In this document: positions 25,462 through 34,938 of the stretch, in pieces
Position numbering within the stretch: position 1 is the first letter of the stretch
How the letters are laid out: each line of letters starts with the position of its first letter
Assembly: GCA_007695095.1 (NCBI GenBank)
Contig: REEL01000128.1
Location: 1-42,702, forward strand
Length of the DNA: 42,702 bases
Reading direction: 5' to 3'
Source of the DNA: Chitinophagaceae bacterium
Lineage (GTDB): Bacteria; Bacteroidota; Bacteroidia; Chitinophagales; REEL01
Notes under the pieces: model-generated
What the model saw: the letters and a program-made list of their open reading frames with translations, nothing else
What the model was told of the DNA's origin: nothing
The model's database searches: none
Position numbers and translations under genes: made by a program

Positions 25462-28400
25462 TTGGAAAATTTACAAAACATAAAACAGCTGCTCGAAAAG
25501 AGTGACCACTGGCAACAAACTGCAAAGCTTTTGACCGGTAGCGACTCGAATGCCTGTTACTTCAAAAATCTGTTTCCCTCAGCATCAGCCTTTTTTACCG
25601 GAATTTTTGTTGAAAAGTTAAACAGGGTGCATGTTTTCGTACTTCCGGAAAAGGAAGAAGCAGCTTATTTTTTCAATGATTTAAAAGCGATAGTTGAAAA
25701 AGATATTTGTTTTTTTCTGCCGGATTCTTTCAAAAGACCCGGGCAATTCCTGCAGGTAGATAAGGAAAATGTTGTGTTGCGAACAGAAACTATTCATAAG
25801 CTTTTAGACAGAAAAGAAAACCAACCACTGTGTCTGGTAACCTATTCAGAAGCATTCTTTGAAAAAACCATACAGCAAAATACCTATTCAAAGTTTAAAA
25901 TTGAAATTGACAAACACAAAACCTTGGACAGTGATCATTTACTGGAGCAACTGGGTAATTTTGGTTTTGAAATAGTTGATTTTGTTTACGAACCCGGACA
26001 GGCCAGCATGCGGGGTGGAATCATCGACATTTTTTCTTATGCAAATGATTACCCCTACCGAATTGAATTATTTGGAGATGAAGTTGAGTCTATAAGAGTT
26101 TTTGATCCCGGCACCCAACTTTCTGTAAAATCACTGCAATCCCTTTCAATAGTTCCGGACATTCAAGAAAAAAGTACGGCGCAGGAAAAAATAGCACTGC
26201 CTGATATTTTCCCAAATGACACTATAGTCTGGTTAAAAGATTGGGATCTGATTAATGAACGTATAAAAAATGCTTTTGAACGTTTTCATGAAGAGGTATT
26301 ATCACAGGAGGGCAAGCACAAAGAAGACAAACATCACTTTTTCAGAAATGCTGTTTTTCACAATTTTGAAAATATAGTTTCCCTGATAAGCAAGCTTGAA
26401 CAATTCAAAATTATAGAGTTTGGAGCTAAGGCACACTTTAATACTTCTCATGAAGTAGACTTTAAAATTGAACCTCAGCCCGGATTTAATAAAAACTTTG
26501 ACTTACTAATTGAAGATTTAAAAAAAAGAAAGTCGGCCGGCTATGAGATCTATCTTTTCTGTGAAAACAAAAGACAAATTGAGCGATTTTATGCCATATT
26601 TGAAGACTTAAAAGCTGATATCATTTTTCATCCTATTCCTTTTGCTATTCACAAGGGCTTCATTCATCATGGCTTAAAAATATGCTGCTATACAGACCAT
26701 GAAATTTTCCAGCGCTTCCACAAACACAATATAAAACGAGGTTTTGACAAAAACAAAGCCTTATTATTAAAGACCATAAAAGAGTTGCAACCGGGAGATT
26801 ATGTAACTCATATTGATCATGGTGTGGGTGTTTTTTCCGGCTTACAAAAAATAGATGTTAACGGCAAAATGCAAGAAGCCGTAAGAATAACTTACAAAGA
26901 CAATGATTTACTTTTTGTAAATATTAACTCCCTGCATAAAATTGCTAAATTCAGCAGCAAGGAAGGGACGAAACCAAAAATAAATAAATTAGGGTCCGAT
27001 GCCTGGGATAAAGTAAAGCGAAAAGCAAAAAAACGCATTCAGGATATCGCTCAGGAATTAATTAAACTTTACGCAAAAAGAAGAGCTTCAAAAGGATATT
27101 CCTTTTCAAAAGACACCTATCTTCAAAATGAACTGGAAGCTAGTTTTATATATGAAGACACCCCTGATCAGGAAAAATCGACAGAGGATATAAAGAAAGA
27201 TATGGAAGCAAGCTATCCAATGGACCGGTTAATTTGCGGAGATGTCGGATTCGGAAAAACTGAACTGGCTGTCAGAGCTGCTTTTAAAGCTGTAACGGAT
27301 AGCAAACAGGTTGCTATATTGGTTCCGACAACCATTTTAAGTATGCAGCACTATAAAACATTTAAAGAGCGATTATCGGAATTTCCCTGTAACATCAGTT
27401 ATTTAAACCGGTTTAGGTCAGCTAAAGAGAAAAGTGAAATTTTAAATAAAGTTAAAGAAGGGCAAGTTGACATATTAATTGGAACGCATGCTATTCTGAG
27501 CAAAAAAATTGATTTCAAAGACCTCGGCTTACTTATTATTGATGAAGAGCAAAAGTTTGGTGTAAAAGCTAAGGAAAGACTTCGTCAACTCAAGTTTCAG
27601 GTAGACACACTTACCTTAACAGCTACCCCTATTCCGAGAACCTTACAATTTTCTCTGATGGGTGCCAGAGATTTGTCAGTGATTCAGACTCCCCCGCCTA
27701 ATCGTCAACCGGTAGAAACACAGTTACATGTTTTCAGTGAAGATGTTATTCGGGATGCAATAACTCATGAGGTTTATCGTGGCGGGCAGGTATTTTTTGT
27801 ACACAATCGGGTAAAAGATATACAAGAAGTTGCTGCAATGCTTAAAAAGCTCTGTCCTGATGTGGATTTTGCCGTTGCACACGGGCAATTAGATGGTGAC
27901 AAACTGGAAAAAGTGATGCTTGACTTTATGGATCATAAATTTGATGTGCTTGTCTCAACAAATATTGTAGAATCCGGTCTGGATATTCCCAATGCAAATA
28001 CGATTATAATAAATAATGCACATTGGTTTGGATTAAGTGATTTGCACCAGTTGAGAGGTCGGGTGGGGCGCTCTAACAGAAAAGCATTTTGTTACTTATT
28101 TTCTCCTCCGGTTTCGGGATTACCCACAGATTCCAGAAAACGCCTACAGACTATTGAACAATACTCTGAATTAGGCAGTGGCATGAATATTTCCATGAGA
28201 GACCTTGACATAAGAGGCGCCGGAAATATACTGGGTGGTGAGCAAAGTGGGTTTATTTCTGAAATTGGTTTTGATATGTATCAAAAAATTCTGGATGAAG
28301 CAATAGACGAACTAAAAGAAAAAGAATTCAAAGAGCTATATGCCGAAGAACTGAAAAATAAGAAAGTTTTTGCAAGAGATTGTCAGATTGATACCGATCT

Positions 28401-28848
28401 TGAAATAATGATACCCGACAGCTATATTCCAAATATCAATGAAAGGCTGAGTATTTATACTCAAATAAATAGCTTGAAAGACCGGGAAGCAATGAATAAA
28501 ATGATGGAAACACTGGAAGATAGATTCGGACGCTTACCGGAAATGGTTAAAGAAATTTTCAAAGCTGTTGAACTCAGAAGGGAAGCCAAAGAATTAGGTT
28601 TTGAAAGATTAAGTATAAAAAACAAAAAGCTAAAAGCCTGGTTTGTTGAAAATCAAGATTCATATTTTTATCAGAGTGAAATTTTTGGAAATATATTGCA
28701 ATGGGTTCAGCAAAATGCAGCAAATTGTACCTTAAAACAAACTAGTCAACATCTTATACTAAGTTACCAACCTGTTCAAAACATAAATCACTGTTTACAA
28801 ATACTCAGAAAAATGAAAGATGATGTGTTAACAGAAAAAATCAGTTGA
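25462..28848 (+). CDS. mfd: Transcription-repair coupling factor
   Basis: SF2 translocase that dislodges RNA polymerase stalled at DNA damage and recruits UvrA. Order: UvrB-like N-terminal region with RGGIIDIFSY (about residues 180-190); CarD-like RNA-polymerase interaction domain (about 440-520, PGDYVTHIDHGVGVF); helicase with GDVGFGKTE (Walker A, about 593), DEEQKFGVK (DEEQ box), TATPIPRTLQFSLMGARDLS, and GRVGR in motif VI; and a C-terminal TRCF domain (about 985-1085). 1128 residues is normal. The start is TTG, since no ATG gives a complete N-terminus. Confidence 0.97.
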   Translation: MENLQNIKQLLEKSDHWQQTAKLLTGSDSNACYFKNLFPSASAFFTGIFVEKLNRVHVFVLPEKEEAAYFFNDLKAIVEKDICFFLPDSFKRPGQFLQVDKENVVLRTETIHKLLDRKENQPLCLVTYSEAFFEKTIQQNTYSKFKIEIDKHKTLDSDHLLEQLGNFGFEIVDFVYEPGQASMRGGIIDIFSYANDYPYRIELFGDEVESIRVFDPGTQLSVKSLQSLSIVPDIQEKSTAQEKIALPDIFPNDTIVWLKDWDLINERIKNAFERFHEEVLSQEGKHKEDKHHFFRNAVFHNFENIVSLISKLEQFKIIEFGAKAHFNTSHEVDFKIEPQPGFNKNFDLLIEDLKKRKSAGYEIYLFCENKRQIERFYAIFEDLKADIIFHPIPFAIHKGFIHHGLKICCYTDHEIFQRFHKHNIKRGFDKNKALLLKTIKELQPGDYVTHIDHGVGVFSGLQKIDVNGKMQEAVRITYKDNDLLFVNINSLHKIAKFSSKEGTKPKINKLGSDAWDKVKRKAKKRIQDIAQELIKLYAKRRASKGYSFSKDTYLQNELEASFIYEDTPDQEKSTEDIKKDMEASYPMDRLICGDVGFGKTELAVRAAFKAVTDSKQVAILVPTTILSMQHYKTFKERLSEFPCNISYLNRFRSAKEKSEILNKVKEGQVDILIGTHAILSKKIDFKDLGLLIIDEEQKFGVKAKERLRQLKFQVDTLTLTATPIPRTLQFSLMGARDLSVIQTPPPNRQPVETQLHVFSEDVIRDAITHEVYRGGQVFFVHNRVKDIQEVAAMLKKLCPDVDFAVAHGQLDGDKLEKVMLDFMDHKFDVLVSTNIVESGLDIPNANTIIINNAHWFGLSDLHQLRGRVGRSNRKAFCYLFSPPVSGLPTDSRKRLQTIEQYSELGSGMNISMRDLDIRGAGNILGGEQSGFISEIGFDMYQKILDEAIDELKEKEFKELYAEELKNKKVFARDCQIDTDLEIMIPDSYIPNINERLSIYTQINSLKDREAMNKMMETLEDRFGRLPEMVKEIFKAVELRREAKELGFERLSIKNKKLKAWFVENQDSYFYQSEIFGNILQWVQQNAANCTLKQTSQHLILSYQPVQNINHCLQILRKMKDDVLTEKIS

Positions 28849-28861
28849 TTCTGATTTTTTT
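28835..28861 (+). terminator. AT-rich hairpin overlapping the mfd stop
   Basis: A perfect 10-bp stem (AAAAAATCAG, loop TTGATT, CTGATTTTTT) with the mfd TGA in the loop region, ending in a 7-T run. Low GC makes it a weak terminator at best. Confidence 0.35.
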
Positions 28862-28906
28862 GTGAAGTTTGCTGAGGTCTCTATATTTTTACATAAAACA
28901 GCATAT

Positions 28907-29185
28907 ATGTCAACATCTTCATTTGAAATCAACGTTTACGGAAAAGTACAGGGCGTCTTTTTTCGCGCTTACACTTTAGAAACAGCCGAAAAACTATCTT
29001 TAAAAGGCTTTGTCAAAAACATGAATGACGGCAGTGTTTATATATTCGTACAAGGTAAATTATCAAAGATTGAGGAGTTGATTGAATGGTGTAAAAAGGG
29101 CTCTCCAAATGCTGAAGTAAGTAATGTAATATCTAATGAGGTTAAATCTTCTGAACAATTTACCGATTTTACTATCAGACACTAA
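28907..29185 (+). CDS. Acylphosphatase
   Basis: Small cytoplasmic enzyme hydrolysing carboxyl-phosphate bonds. The start at ATG 28907 gives 92 residues, the family norm; the frame is open upstream to 28862, but that would add an atypical N-terminus. Signature: GKVQGVFFRAYT, with the catalytic Arg in the phosphate loop, and GFVKNMNDGSVYIFVQG, with the catalytic Asn. It follows mfd by 58 nt. Confidence 0.95.
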   Translation: MSTSSFEINVYGKVQGVFFRAYTLETAEKLSLKGFVKNMNDGSVYIFVQGKLSKIEELIEWCKKGSPNAEVSNVISNEVKSSEQFTDFTIRH

Positions 29186-29429
29186 TTTGTTATAGAATCT
29201 AACAAGCTTAACAAGTATTTTTACATCTGCCAACACTTTTTTTATTTAATAGCTGTATTCATTTGTACACATAGCTATCAGGCTAAAATTTCTTTTTTAC
29301 GCCCACATTTTAATATGTTGGCTTTCAAACTTTAAAACTTATTATTTTATTTTCTATAAAAAAGAAAGCGGACATAACTTCACCACAACTTTAATAAATT
29401 TACTATTTTAGTATAAATATATTTTATCT

Positions 29430-31229
29430 ATGAGTGATATCTATTCTTATTTTTCCATTTTAAATTCTATAAAAGATGCTTTAATAGTTCGAGACCTCGC
29501 AGGAACTATTCGTTTTTCCAATAAATCAGCTGACCGTTTATTTGGGCATAAAGCCGGAAGTCTGTCCGGTAAAAATATTGAAATTTTAATCCCTGAATCA
29601 AAAATTAATGAAGAAAAAAGATTAGTTGAAAGTATATTATGGGGTGAAGATATAGACAATTACGAAACTGTATATATTGGTGCAAAGAAAAAAATAATAA
29701 ATGTATCTGTCAGTCTTTCCCCATTTAAAGATGAAGTTGGTAAAATTTTAGGCATTACGACAGTACTAAGAAATATTGGTGACAAGATTAAAGACGAGGA
29801 GAAGTTTCAGTCATTGCTTGAATCAGCACCTGATGCAATGGTGATAGTTAATAAGTTTGGTCAAATGGTATTTGTAAATACACAAACAGAAAAAATGTTT
29901 GGTTATGTCCGTTCAGAATTGTTGGGCAAGGAGGTGGAAAGTCTAATACCCAAACGATTTACAAATAAACATGGAGGACATAGAAAAAACTTTTTTAAGA
30001 GTCCAAAGGTAAGGGAAATGGGTGCCGGCCTCGAATTATTCGGAATGCGAAAAGATGGCTCTGAGTTTCCGGTTGAAATAAGTTTAAGTCCACTTAAATT
30101 AGAAAATGGAGTATTTGTGTCGGCAGCAATCCGGGATATAACTTTCAGAAAAAAAATCGAAGCCAAATTTAAAGGGCTGTTGGAATCGGCACCTGATGCT
30201 ATGGTAATAGTAAATAAAAAAGGAGAAATTCAGTTGGTAAACGCACAAACTGAAAAGCTTTTTGACTATAAACGGGAAGAAATTATTGGAAAAAAGGTTG
30301 AAATTTTAATTCCTGAAAGATTTAGTAAGGTACACCCTACCCACAGAAAACTTTTTTTTACAGAACCACATACACGTGCAATGGGAGCAGGACTGGAACT
30401 TTACGGAAAAAAGAAAGACGGTACTGAATTTCCGGTTGAAATAAGCTTAAGTCCTATTGAAACAGAAGACGGGCTGCTGGTTTCATCTGCCATAAGAGAT
30501 ATAACTGACCAAAGAAATGCAGCAATTGCTCTAAAAGATTATGCTGACAAACTGGAAATTTCAAACAGAGAACTCGAACAGTTCGCTTATGTAGCTTCTC
30601 ATGATTTGCAGGAGCCTTTACGCAGTATAACCAATTATGTACGTTTACTGGAAATTAATACTAAAGAAAGTCTCCGGGAAGAAACTATACATTTTCTGAA
30701 AGTAATTACAAATTCTGCTGAAAGGATGAAAGTGCTTATCCGGGAATTATTAAATTTTTCCAGAATAGGCAGAGACAGGACTGTAACTGAAGTAGACTGT
30801 AATTTACTTTTAAAAGAAGTTCTTTCTGATATGCACTACATGATAGAAAACAGCGGGGCAAAAATAAAAGCTGAAAAACTGCCGGTTCTAAATGCAAATG
30901 AAATTGAAATAAAGCAATTATTTCAAAACCTAATCAGTAATGCCATTAAATTCAAAAAAAGCGATACTGTTCCCGAAATTCATATTGAGTCTAAAGAAAG
31001 TGAAGATTTGTATGAGTTTTCGGTGAAAGACAACGGTATTGGAATAAAAGAAGAACATATGCATAAGCTGTTTTTTATTTTCCAAAGATTACACAACGAA
31101 AAAGAATTTCCGGGAACAGGAATAGGCTTAGCAACTTGCAAAAAAATTGTTGAATTAAATGAAGGTAAAATATGGATAAAATCTGAACCCGGTAAAGGTT
31201 CTGTTTTTTGTTTTACTTTTCCAAAATAA
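29430..31229 (+). CDS. PAS-PAS-PAS sensor histidine kinase, soluble
   Basis: 599 residues with no transmembrane segment, so a cytoplasmic sensor. PAS1 (about 8-118), then PAS2 (125-240) and PAS3 (246-360), each followed by a short PAC segment. Then HisKA with phosphoacceptor His391 in [14 protein letters not shown], and HATPase_c with an N-box (NLISNAIKF, near 500), G1 (DNGIGIKEE) and G2 (GTGIGLATC). The HDLQEPLR H-box is shared with phytochrome-type kinases. The signal sensed is unknown; no obvious heme or flavin motif was recognised. It is paired with the receiver 18 nt downstream. PAS2 and PAS3 are a tandem duplication. Confidence 0.93.
   Translation: MSDIYSYFSILNSIKDALIVRDLAGTIRFSNKSADRLFGHKAGSLSGKNIEILIPESKINEEKRLVESILWGEDIDNYETVYIGAKKKIINVSVSLSPFKDEVGKILGITTVLRNIGDKIKDEEKFQSLLESAPDAMVIVNKFGQMVFVNTQTEKMFGYVRSELLGKEVESLIPKRFTNKHGGHRKNFFKSPKVREMGAGLELFGMRKDGSEFPVEISLSPLKLENGVFVSAAIRDITFRKKIEAKFKGLLESAPDAMVIVNKKGEIQLVNAQTEKLFDYKREEIIGKKVEILIPERFSKVHPTHRKLFFTEPHTRAMGAGLELYGKKKDGTEFPVEISLSPIETEDGLLVSSAIRDITDQRNAAIALKDYADKLEISNRELEQFAYVASHDLQEPLRSITNYVRLLEINTKESLREETIHFLKVITNSAERMKVLIRELLNFSRIGRDRTVTEVDCNLLLKEVLSDMHYMIENSGAKIKAEKLPVLNANEIEIKQLFQNLISNAIKFKKSDTVPEIHIESKESEDLYEFSVKDNGIGIKEEHMHKLFFIFQRLHNEKEFPGTGIGLATCKKIVELNEGKIWIKSEPGKGSVFCFTFPK
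29802..30506 (+). repeat. Tandem PAS-domain duplication inside the histidine kinase
   Basis: Residues 125-245 and 246-359 align without large gaps at a 121-residue period; by hand about two thirds of positions are identical. [21 protein letters not shown] and [10 protein letters not shown] are unchanged. PAS1 is much more distant. Confidence 0.9.
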
Positions 31230-31247
31230 ATTAAAATAAAAAAATAT

Positions 31248-31664
31248 ATGAAAGAACTCAACTGTATTTTATTAATAGATGATAACCCTGATGACAACTT
31301 TTATCACACCTATGTCATTAATGAAGCTAAAGCTGCGAAACAAGTAAAAGCTGCGCTTACCGGTGAAGAAGCACTTGTCTATTTTGAAAAAACTGAAACA
31401 GATCCTGAAAACTATCCCTATCCTGATTTAGTATTTCTTGATATTAATATGCCCGGGATGAATGGTTTTGAGTTTCTCGAAGTAGCCAAAGAAAGAAAAA
31501 TTATTACTGAGACAAAGCCTGTTGTAGTAATTATGCTATCCAGTTCATTAAATCCTTTTGATGAAACTAAAACAAAAAAAGATTTTTTTAATGAAGTGAA
31601 GGAATTTCAAAACAAACCCCTTACTATAGAAATGCTTGAAGAGATAATGAACAAATATTTTTAA
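31248..31664 (+). CDS. Single-domain response regulator (Rcp1-like receiver)
   Basis: 138 residues, receiver domain only. Acidic pocket DDNPDD near residue 12, phosphoacceptor Asp65 in FLDINMPG, a conserved Ser in MLSSSLN, and Lys in NKPLT. The form resembles Rcp1-type receivers that pair with phytochrome-like kinases sharing the HDLQEPLR H-box. There is no output domain, so it probably acts by protein contact or as a phosphorelay intermediate. It follows the kinase by 18 nt and almost certainly forms its partner. Confidence 0.93.
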   Translation: MKELNCILLIDDNPDDNFYHTYVINEAKAAKQVKAALTGEEALVYFEKTETDPENYPYPDLVFLDINMPGMNGFEFLEVAKERKIITETKPVVVIMLSSSLNPFDETKTKKDFFNEVKEFQNKPLTIEMLEEIMNKYF

Positions 31665-31720
31665 AATTCTTTTAAGAGGGTTTTAATTTTTTGTAGTATA
31701 GCCGGAAAATAACATTAAAG

Positions 31721-32989
31721 ATGACAACCTTATCCGCAGATGAAGCCATAAAAAAGATACAATCCGGACAACGCGTATTCGTTCAGGGAAGCGCAGCAAC
31801 TCCATTACATTTACTTAAATCTCTGGAAAAAAGAGCAGAAGAGTTGAATAGCGTAGAATTGGTAAACATCAGTATGTTAGGTGATATTGGAATTAATAAA
31901 CCTGAATATTCAAAAAGCTTTTATTTTAACTCGCTATTTGTCTCGGCTCCTATCAGGAAAAATGTAAATGAATCAAATGGTGATTACATACCGGTATTTC
32001 TCAGTGAAATTCATTTGCTTTTTGACAGGAATGTTTTACCGCTCGATGTCGCATTAATTCATGTATCTCCTCCTGATCATCATGGTTATTGTTCATTGGG
32101 TGTTTCTGTTGATATTACGCGTTCAGCGCTCAGAAATGCCAAACATGTAATTGCTCAGGTCAATCCTCAAATGCCCCGCACTCATGGCGATGGAATGATT
32201 CATGTGAGCAGGATAGATACTTTTGTGGAAGTTGACGAAGCACTACCTGAAGTAAATTACAGTGATGCTGTTACAGATTGTGAACGGACGATTGGCAAAA
32301 ATGTAGCTTCATTAATAGATGATTATGCAACACTGCAAATGGGTATTGGCACGATTCCCGATGCTGTTCTAGACTGCCTTAGCGGTCATAAAGAAATTGG
32401 TATCCATACAGAAATGTTTTCAGACGGTGTAGTTGACCTGATGCAAAAAGGTGTGATTACTAATAAATACAAGAAGAAACACCGCAACAAAACAGCCACT
32501 GCATTTGCTATTGGCACAAGAAAATTATACGATTTTGTAGATGATAATCCGGCTTTTTCTTTTTTAGAAGCCGGTTATGTAAATGACGGAAAAGTCATAC
32601 GCTCAAATCCAAATGTAGTAGCAATTAACAGCGCCATAGAAATTGATATTACCGGACAAGTTTGTGCCGATTCAATTGGAACTAAACAATATTCCGGAGT
32701 TGGCGGACAAATGGATTTTATTCGCGGGGCAGCCCTTTCTGAAAACGGAAAACCAATTATTGCTATGAGTTCTACTACGGGAAAAGGCATTTCAAAAATT
32801 ACACCTTTCTTGAAACAGGGAGCAGGTGTGGTCACTACCCGTTCACATGTACACTATGTTGTTACAGAATATGGAATTGCCAATCTATTTGGAAAAAACC
32901 TGAGTCAGCGGGCGAAAGAACTTATCCGGATTGCTCACCCTGACCACCGGGAAGAGTTGGAAAAAGCGGCTTTCGAAAGATTTAAGTAA
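31721..32989 (+). CDS. Acetyl-CoA hydrolase/CoA-transferase family protein
   Basis: 422 residues of the Cat1/4-hydroxybutyrate CoA-transferase family. N-terminal CoA-transferase half (about 1-190, with VFVQGSAATPLHLL and HVSPPDHHGYCSLGVSVD) and C-terminal half (about 215-415, with QMGIGTIPDAVL, GIHTEMFSDGVVDL and GVGGQMDFIRGA). The Glu in HTEM lies in the conserved active-site region that forms the glutamyl-CoA intermediate. It moves CoA between acetate and another acyl group or hydrolyses acetyl-CoA; which substrate cannot be read here. It is 56 nt after the response regulator, so read-through is possible, but a functional link is not implied. Confidence 0.9.
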   Translation: MTTLSADEAIKKIQSGQRVFVQGSAATPLHLLKSLEKRAEELNSVELVNISMLGDIGINKPEYSKSFYFNSLFVSAPIRKNVNESNGDYIPVFLSEIHLLFDRNVLPLDVALIHVSPPDHHGYCSLGVSVDITRSALRNAKHVIAQVNPQMPRTHGDGMIHVSRIDTFVEVDEALPEVNYSDAVTDCERTIGKNVASLIDDYATLQMGIGTIPDAVLDCLSGHKEIGIHTEMFSDGVVDLMQKGVITNKYKKKHRNKTATAFAIGTRKLYDFVDDNPAFSFLEAGYVNDGKVIRSNPNVVAINSAIEIDITGQVCADSIGTKQYSGVGGQMDFIRGAALSENGKPIIAMSSTTGKGISKITPFLKQGAGVVTTRSHVHYVVTEYGIANLFGKNLSQRAKELIRIAHPDHREELEKAAFERFK

Positions 32990-33030
32990 ATATAAGATGC
33001 TGATATTAGGCATTCAGATGTATTAAAAGT

Positions 33031-33798
33031 ATGAAGAATAAAGAGACAATGATTGGCATTATGGGCGCAATGCCTGAAGAAATAGAAGGTATAGCGGCTT
33101 TGTTAAAGGATAAAAGAGAAGAAACTCATGGCATGAGAACCTATTATTCAGGTAGCATAAACGGAACTTCTGCCGTAGTTGTCTTTTCAAGGTGGGGTAA
33201 AGTAGCTGCCGCCACTACGGTTTCAACATTAATGCACAAATACAATATCACACAATTGATTTTTACCGGTGTTGCCGGTGCCATTTCAGCCGAATTGAAT
33301 ATTGGTGACATTGTGATAGGGAAAAGGCTCATACAGCATGATATGGATGGCAGGCCGTTGATGAAACAGTTTGAAATCCCCTTGTTGGGGAAAACGTATT
33401 TTGAATGCGAAAAAAATGAACTTAATCAGGCGCTCAAAGCTGCAAAGGAGTTAACTGAAACCAAAAAAATAAATGCTATTTTTAGTGAAGAGACACGAAC
33501 CGCTTTTAAAATTACGCAGCCACGCGTATTTACCGGAGACATTGCCAGTGGTGATCAGTTTTTCTCTGACAATACTCAAAAGGAAAATTTAATTAAAGCT
33601 TTGCCGGGCGTTTTATGTGTAGAAATGGAGGGCGCAGCAGTTGCTCAGGTATGTTATGAATATTCTGTCCCTTTCAGCATCATCAGGGTAATATCAGATA
33701 CGGCAGATGATAGGTCTCATGTTGACTTCCCCGAGTTTATCAAATCAGTTTCAAGTAAATATACGGTGGAGCTGATCAAAAATATTTTTGTTCAATAA
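33031..33798 (+). CDS. mtnN: 5'-Methylthioadenosine/S-adenosylhomocysteine nucleosidase
   Basis: Cleaves MTA and SAH to adenine plus a thioribose or ribosyl-homocysteine, recycling methionine and relieving SAH inhibition. Marks: GIMGAMPEEIEGI at the N-terminus with the general-acid Glu, FTGVAGAI, VEMEGAAVAQVCYEY, and the final IRVISDTADD with the catalytic Asp. 255 residues, slightly longer than E. coli Pfs (232). The extra length is in the central loop (about 130-170). Confidence 0.93.
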   Translation: MKNKETMIGIMGAMPEEIEGIAALLKDKREETHGMRTYYSGSINGTSAVVVFSRWGKVAAATTVSTLMHKYNITQLIFTGVAGAISAELNIGDIVIGKRLIQHDMDGRPLMKQFEIPLLGKTYFECEKNELNQALKAAKELTETKKINAIFSEETRTAFKITQPRVFTGDIASGDQFFSDNTQKENLIKALPGVLCVEMEGAAVAQVCYEYSVPFSIIRVISDTADDRSHVDFPEFIKSVSSKYTVELIKNIFVQ

Positions 33799-33847
33799 AA
33801 AATGCATCATACCTTAGGCCGTACCTTTTATTTACTAAATAGTTTTA

Positions 33848-34297
33848 ATGGAAAAGAATCAACTCAAGCTAAATTTCAAACAGATAGAACACAATTCAGT
33901 TGACTATTGGAAAGCTGTTGAATTGCGGGATAAAGTGTTAAGAAAACCGCTTGGGCTTGAGTTTTCTGAAAAAGAGTTGATGGAAGAACACACTCAAATA
34001 CATTATGCTGCTTTTTATCAGAATGAATTGATTGCTTGCCTTTCGCTTGTGCCTTTAGATCACAGCAGGATTAAAATGCGTCAGGTTTGTACTCATCCGG
34101 ATTTCAGTGGAAAAGGAGTTGGGCGGCAACTGGCAAAATTTACAGAGCAGAAATTATCCGAATTGGGCTATAAAACCATTGAATGTAATGCACGCAAAAC
34201 AGCCGTTTCTTTTTATGAAAAAATGAATTACAAAGTGATAAGCGATGTATTTTATGAAGTAGGTATTGAACATTTTAAAATGGAGAAAAGCCTTTAG
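33848..34297 (+). CDS. GNAT family N-acetyltransferase
   Basis: 149 residues with the GNAT fold. The acetyl-CoA site is RQVCTHPDFSGKGVGRQL (beta-4 plus the Q/RxxGxG/A loop), followed by IECNARKTAVSFYEKMNYK (beta-5 to helix 4). The sequence resembles ElaA/YitH-like small acetyltransferases, but the acceptor is unknown. Last gene of the plus-strand run that starts at the kinase. Confidence 0.9.
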   Translation: MEKNQLKLNFKQIEHNSVDYWKAVELRDKVLRKPLGLEFSEKELMEEHTQIHYAAFYQNELIACLSLVPLDHSRIKMRQVCTHPDFSGKGVGRQLAKFTEQKLSELGYKTIECNARKTAVSFYEKMNYKVISDVFYEVGIEHFKMEKSL

Positions 34298-34310
34298 GCT
34301 GCTTTCTCAA

Positions 34311-34410
34311 GACCCAAGGATAAAGTAGGCAGGAGGCAGCGGCAGTAGGCAGGGACGTACAACGTACAAAGACCCAAGTCCCAAATTTCAAGAGACCAAG
34401 ATCCAAGAAT
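34311..34410. repeat. Low-complexity GGCAG / ACGTACA / CCAAG repeats
   Basis: Four GGCAG units occur within about 25 nt, then ACGTACA twice in tandem (34355-34368), then repeated GACCCAAG, GACCAAG and ATCCAAG words. This type of degenerate short-period sequence is common between Bacteroidota genes. Not coding. Confidence 0.6.
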
Positions 34411-34471
34411 TCAAAAATTTAAGGTTGACAATTTTATTAACCCGTCCATAAAAGGGAAAACCTAAAAAATT

Positions 34472-34655
34472 ACCGTCATTATGAGCGCGACTACTGTAAA
34501 TATTGGATTTTGTACATGCTCCTGAGTCGCGTGTAATAATCTCCTGAATAGAAAGAGCCTATTGAAATCTGTTTGACCCCCCTGCCCCCAATCAGGAGAT
34601 TGTCACACTTCAAGCCCACCCGCACAGCTCCCCTTTTGAAGCTACCAATGACGGT
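34472..34655. repeat. 184-bp palindromic element (MITE/REP-like)
   Basis: The outer ends ACCGTCATT (34472-34480) and AATGACGGT (34647-34655) are perfect 9-bp inverted repeats. Further in, AATCTCCTGA (34538-34547) pairs with TCAGGAGATT (34592-34601). The left arm also contains its own pair, CGCGACT (34486) with AGTCGCG (34525). The ends and AATCTC word resemble the widespread CGTCATTGCGAG...CAATCTC family of intergenic palindromes. No ORF of its own. Confidence 0.6.
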
Positions 34656-34854
34656 GGGGTGTGAGGCTGTTCTCTGTCCATTTTCTTCTCAAAGTCTAAG
34701 CGTTCCGGTTTTATTGTTTTATTGAACAATCCCTCAAGGCCCGATTTACGGCACAAAAGGCTTTTGTATCGATATAGATGATAAACTCTTTGCAGAAAGA
34801 TCATAATGAAACTCCCTCGCAGAAGGGATGCGGCCTTTATTCCGCACTTGGGGT

Positions 34855-34938
34855 ACCCGCTGCTTGAATCTTGCGTAAAAAATTTTACTGTCCGACGCAA
34901 GGAGTTTAAAATTTTTAGCAAGTGAAAGCACAGCGGGT
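34855..34938. repeat. 84-bp nested inverted repeat
   Basis: ACCCGCTG (34855-34862) pairs with CAGCGGGT (34931-34938). Inside, CTTGCGT (34870) pairs with ACGCAAG (34895), and the longer CTTGCGTAAAAAATTTT (34870-34886) is an imperfect inverse of AAAATTTTTAGCAAG (34908-34922). Alternative foldings are possible, as in a structured RNA or transposon end. No gene overlaps it that I trust. Confidence 0.5.

Noticed and set aside
28862-28906. Longer acylphosphatase starting before 28907
   Set aside because: The added 15 residues do not fit the family, which is normally about 92 residues; the ATG at 28907 matches.
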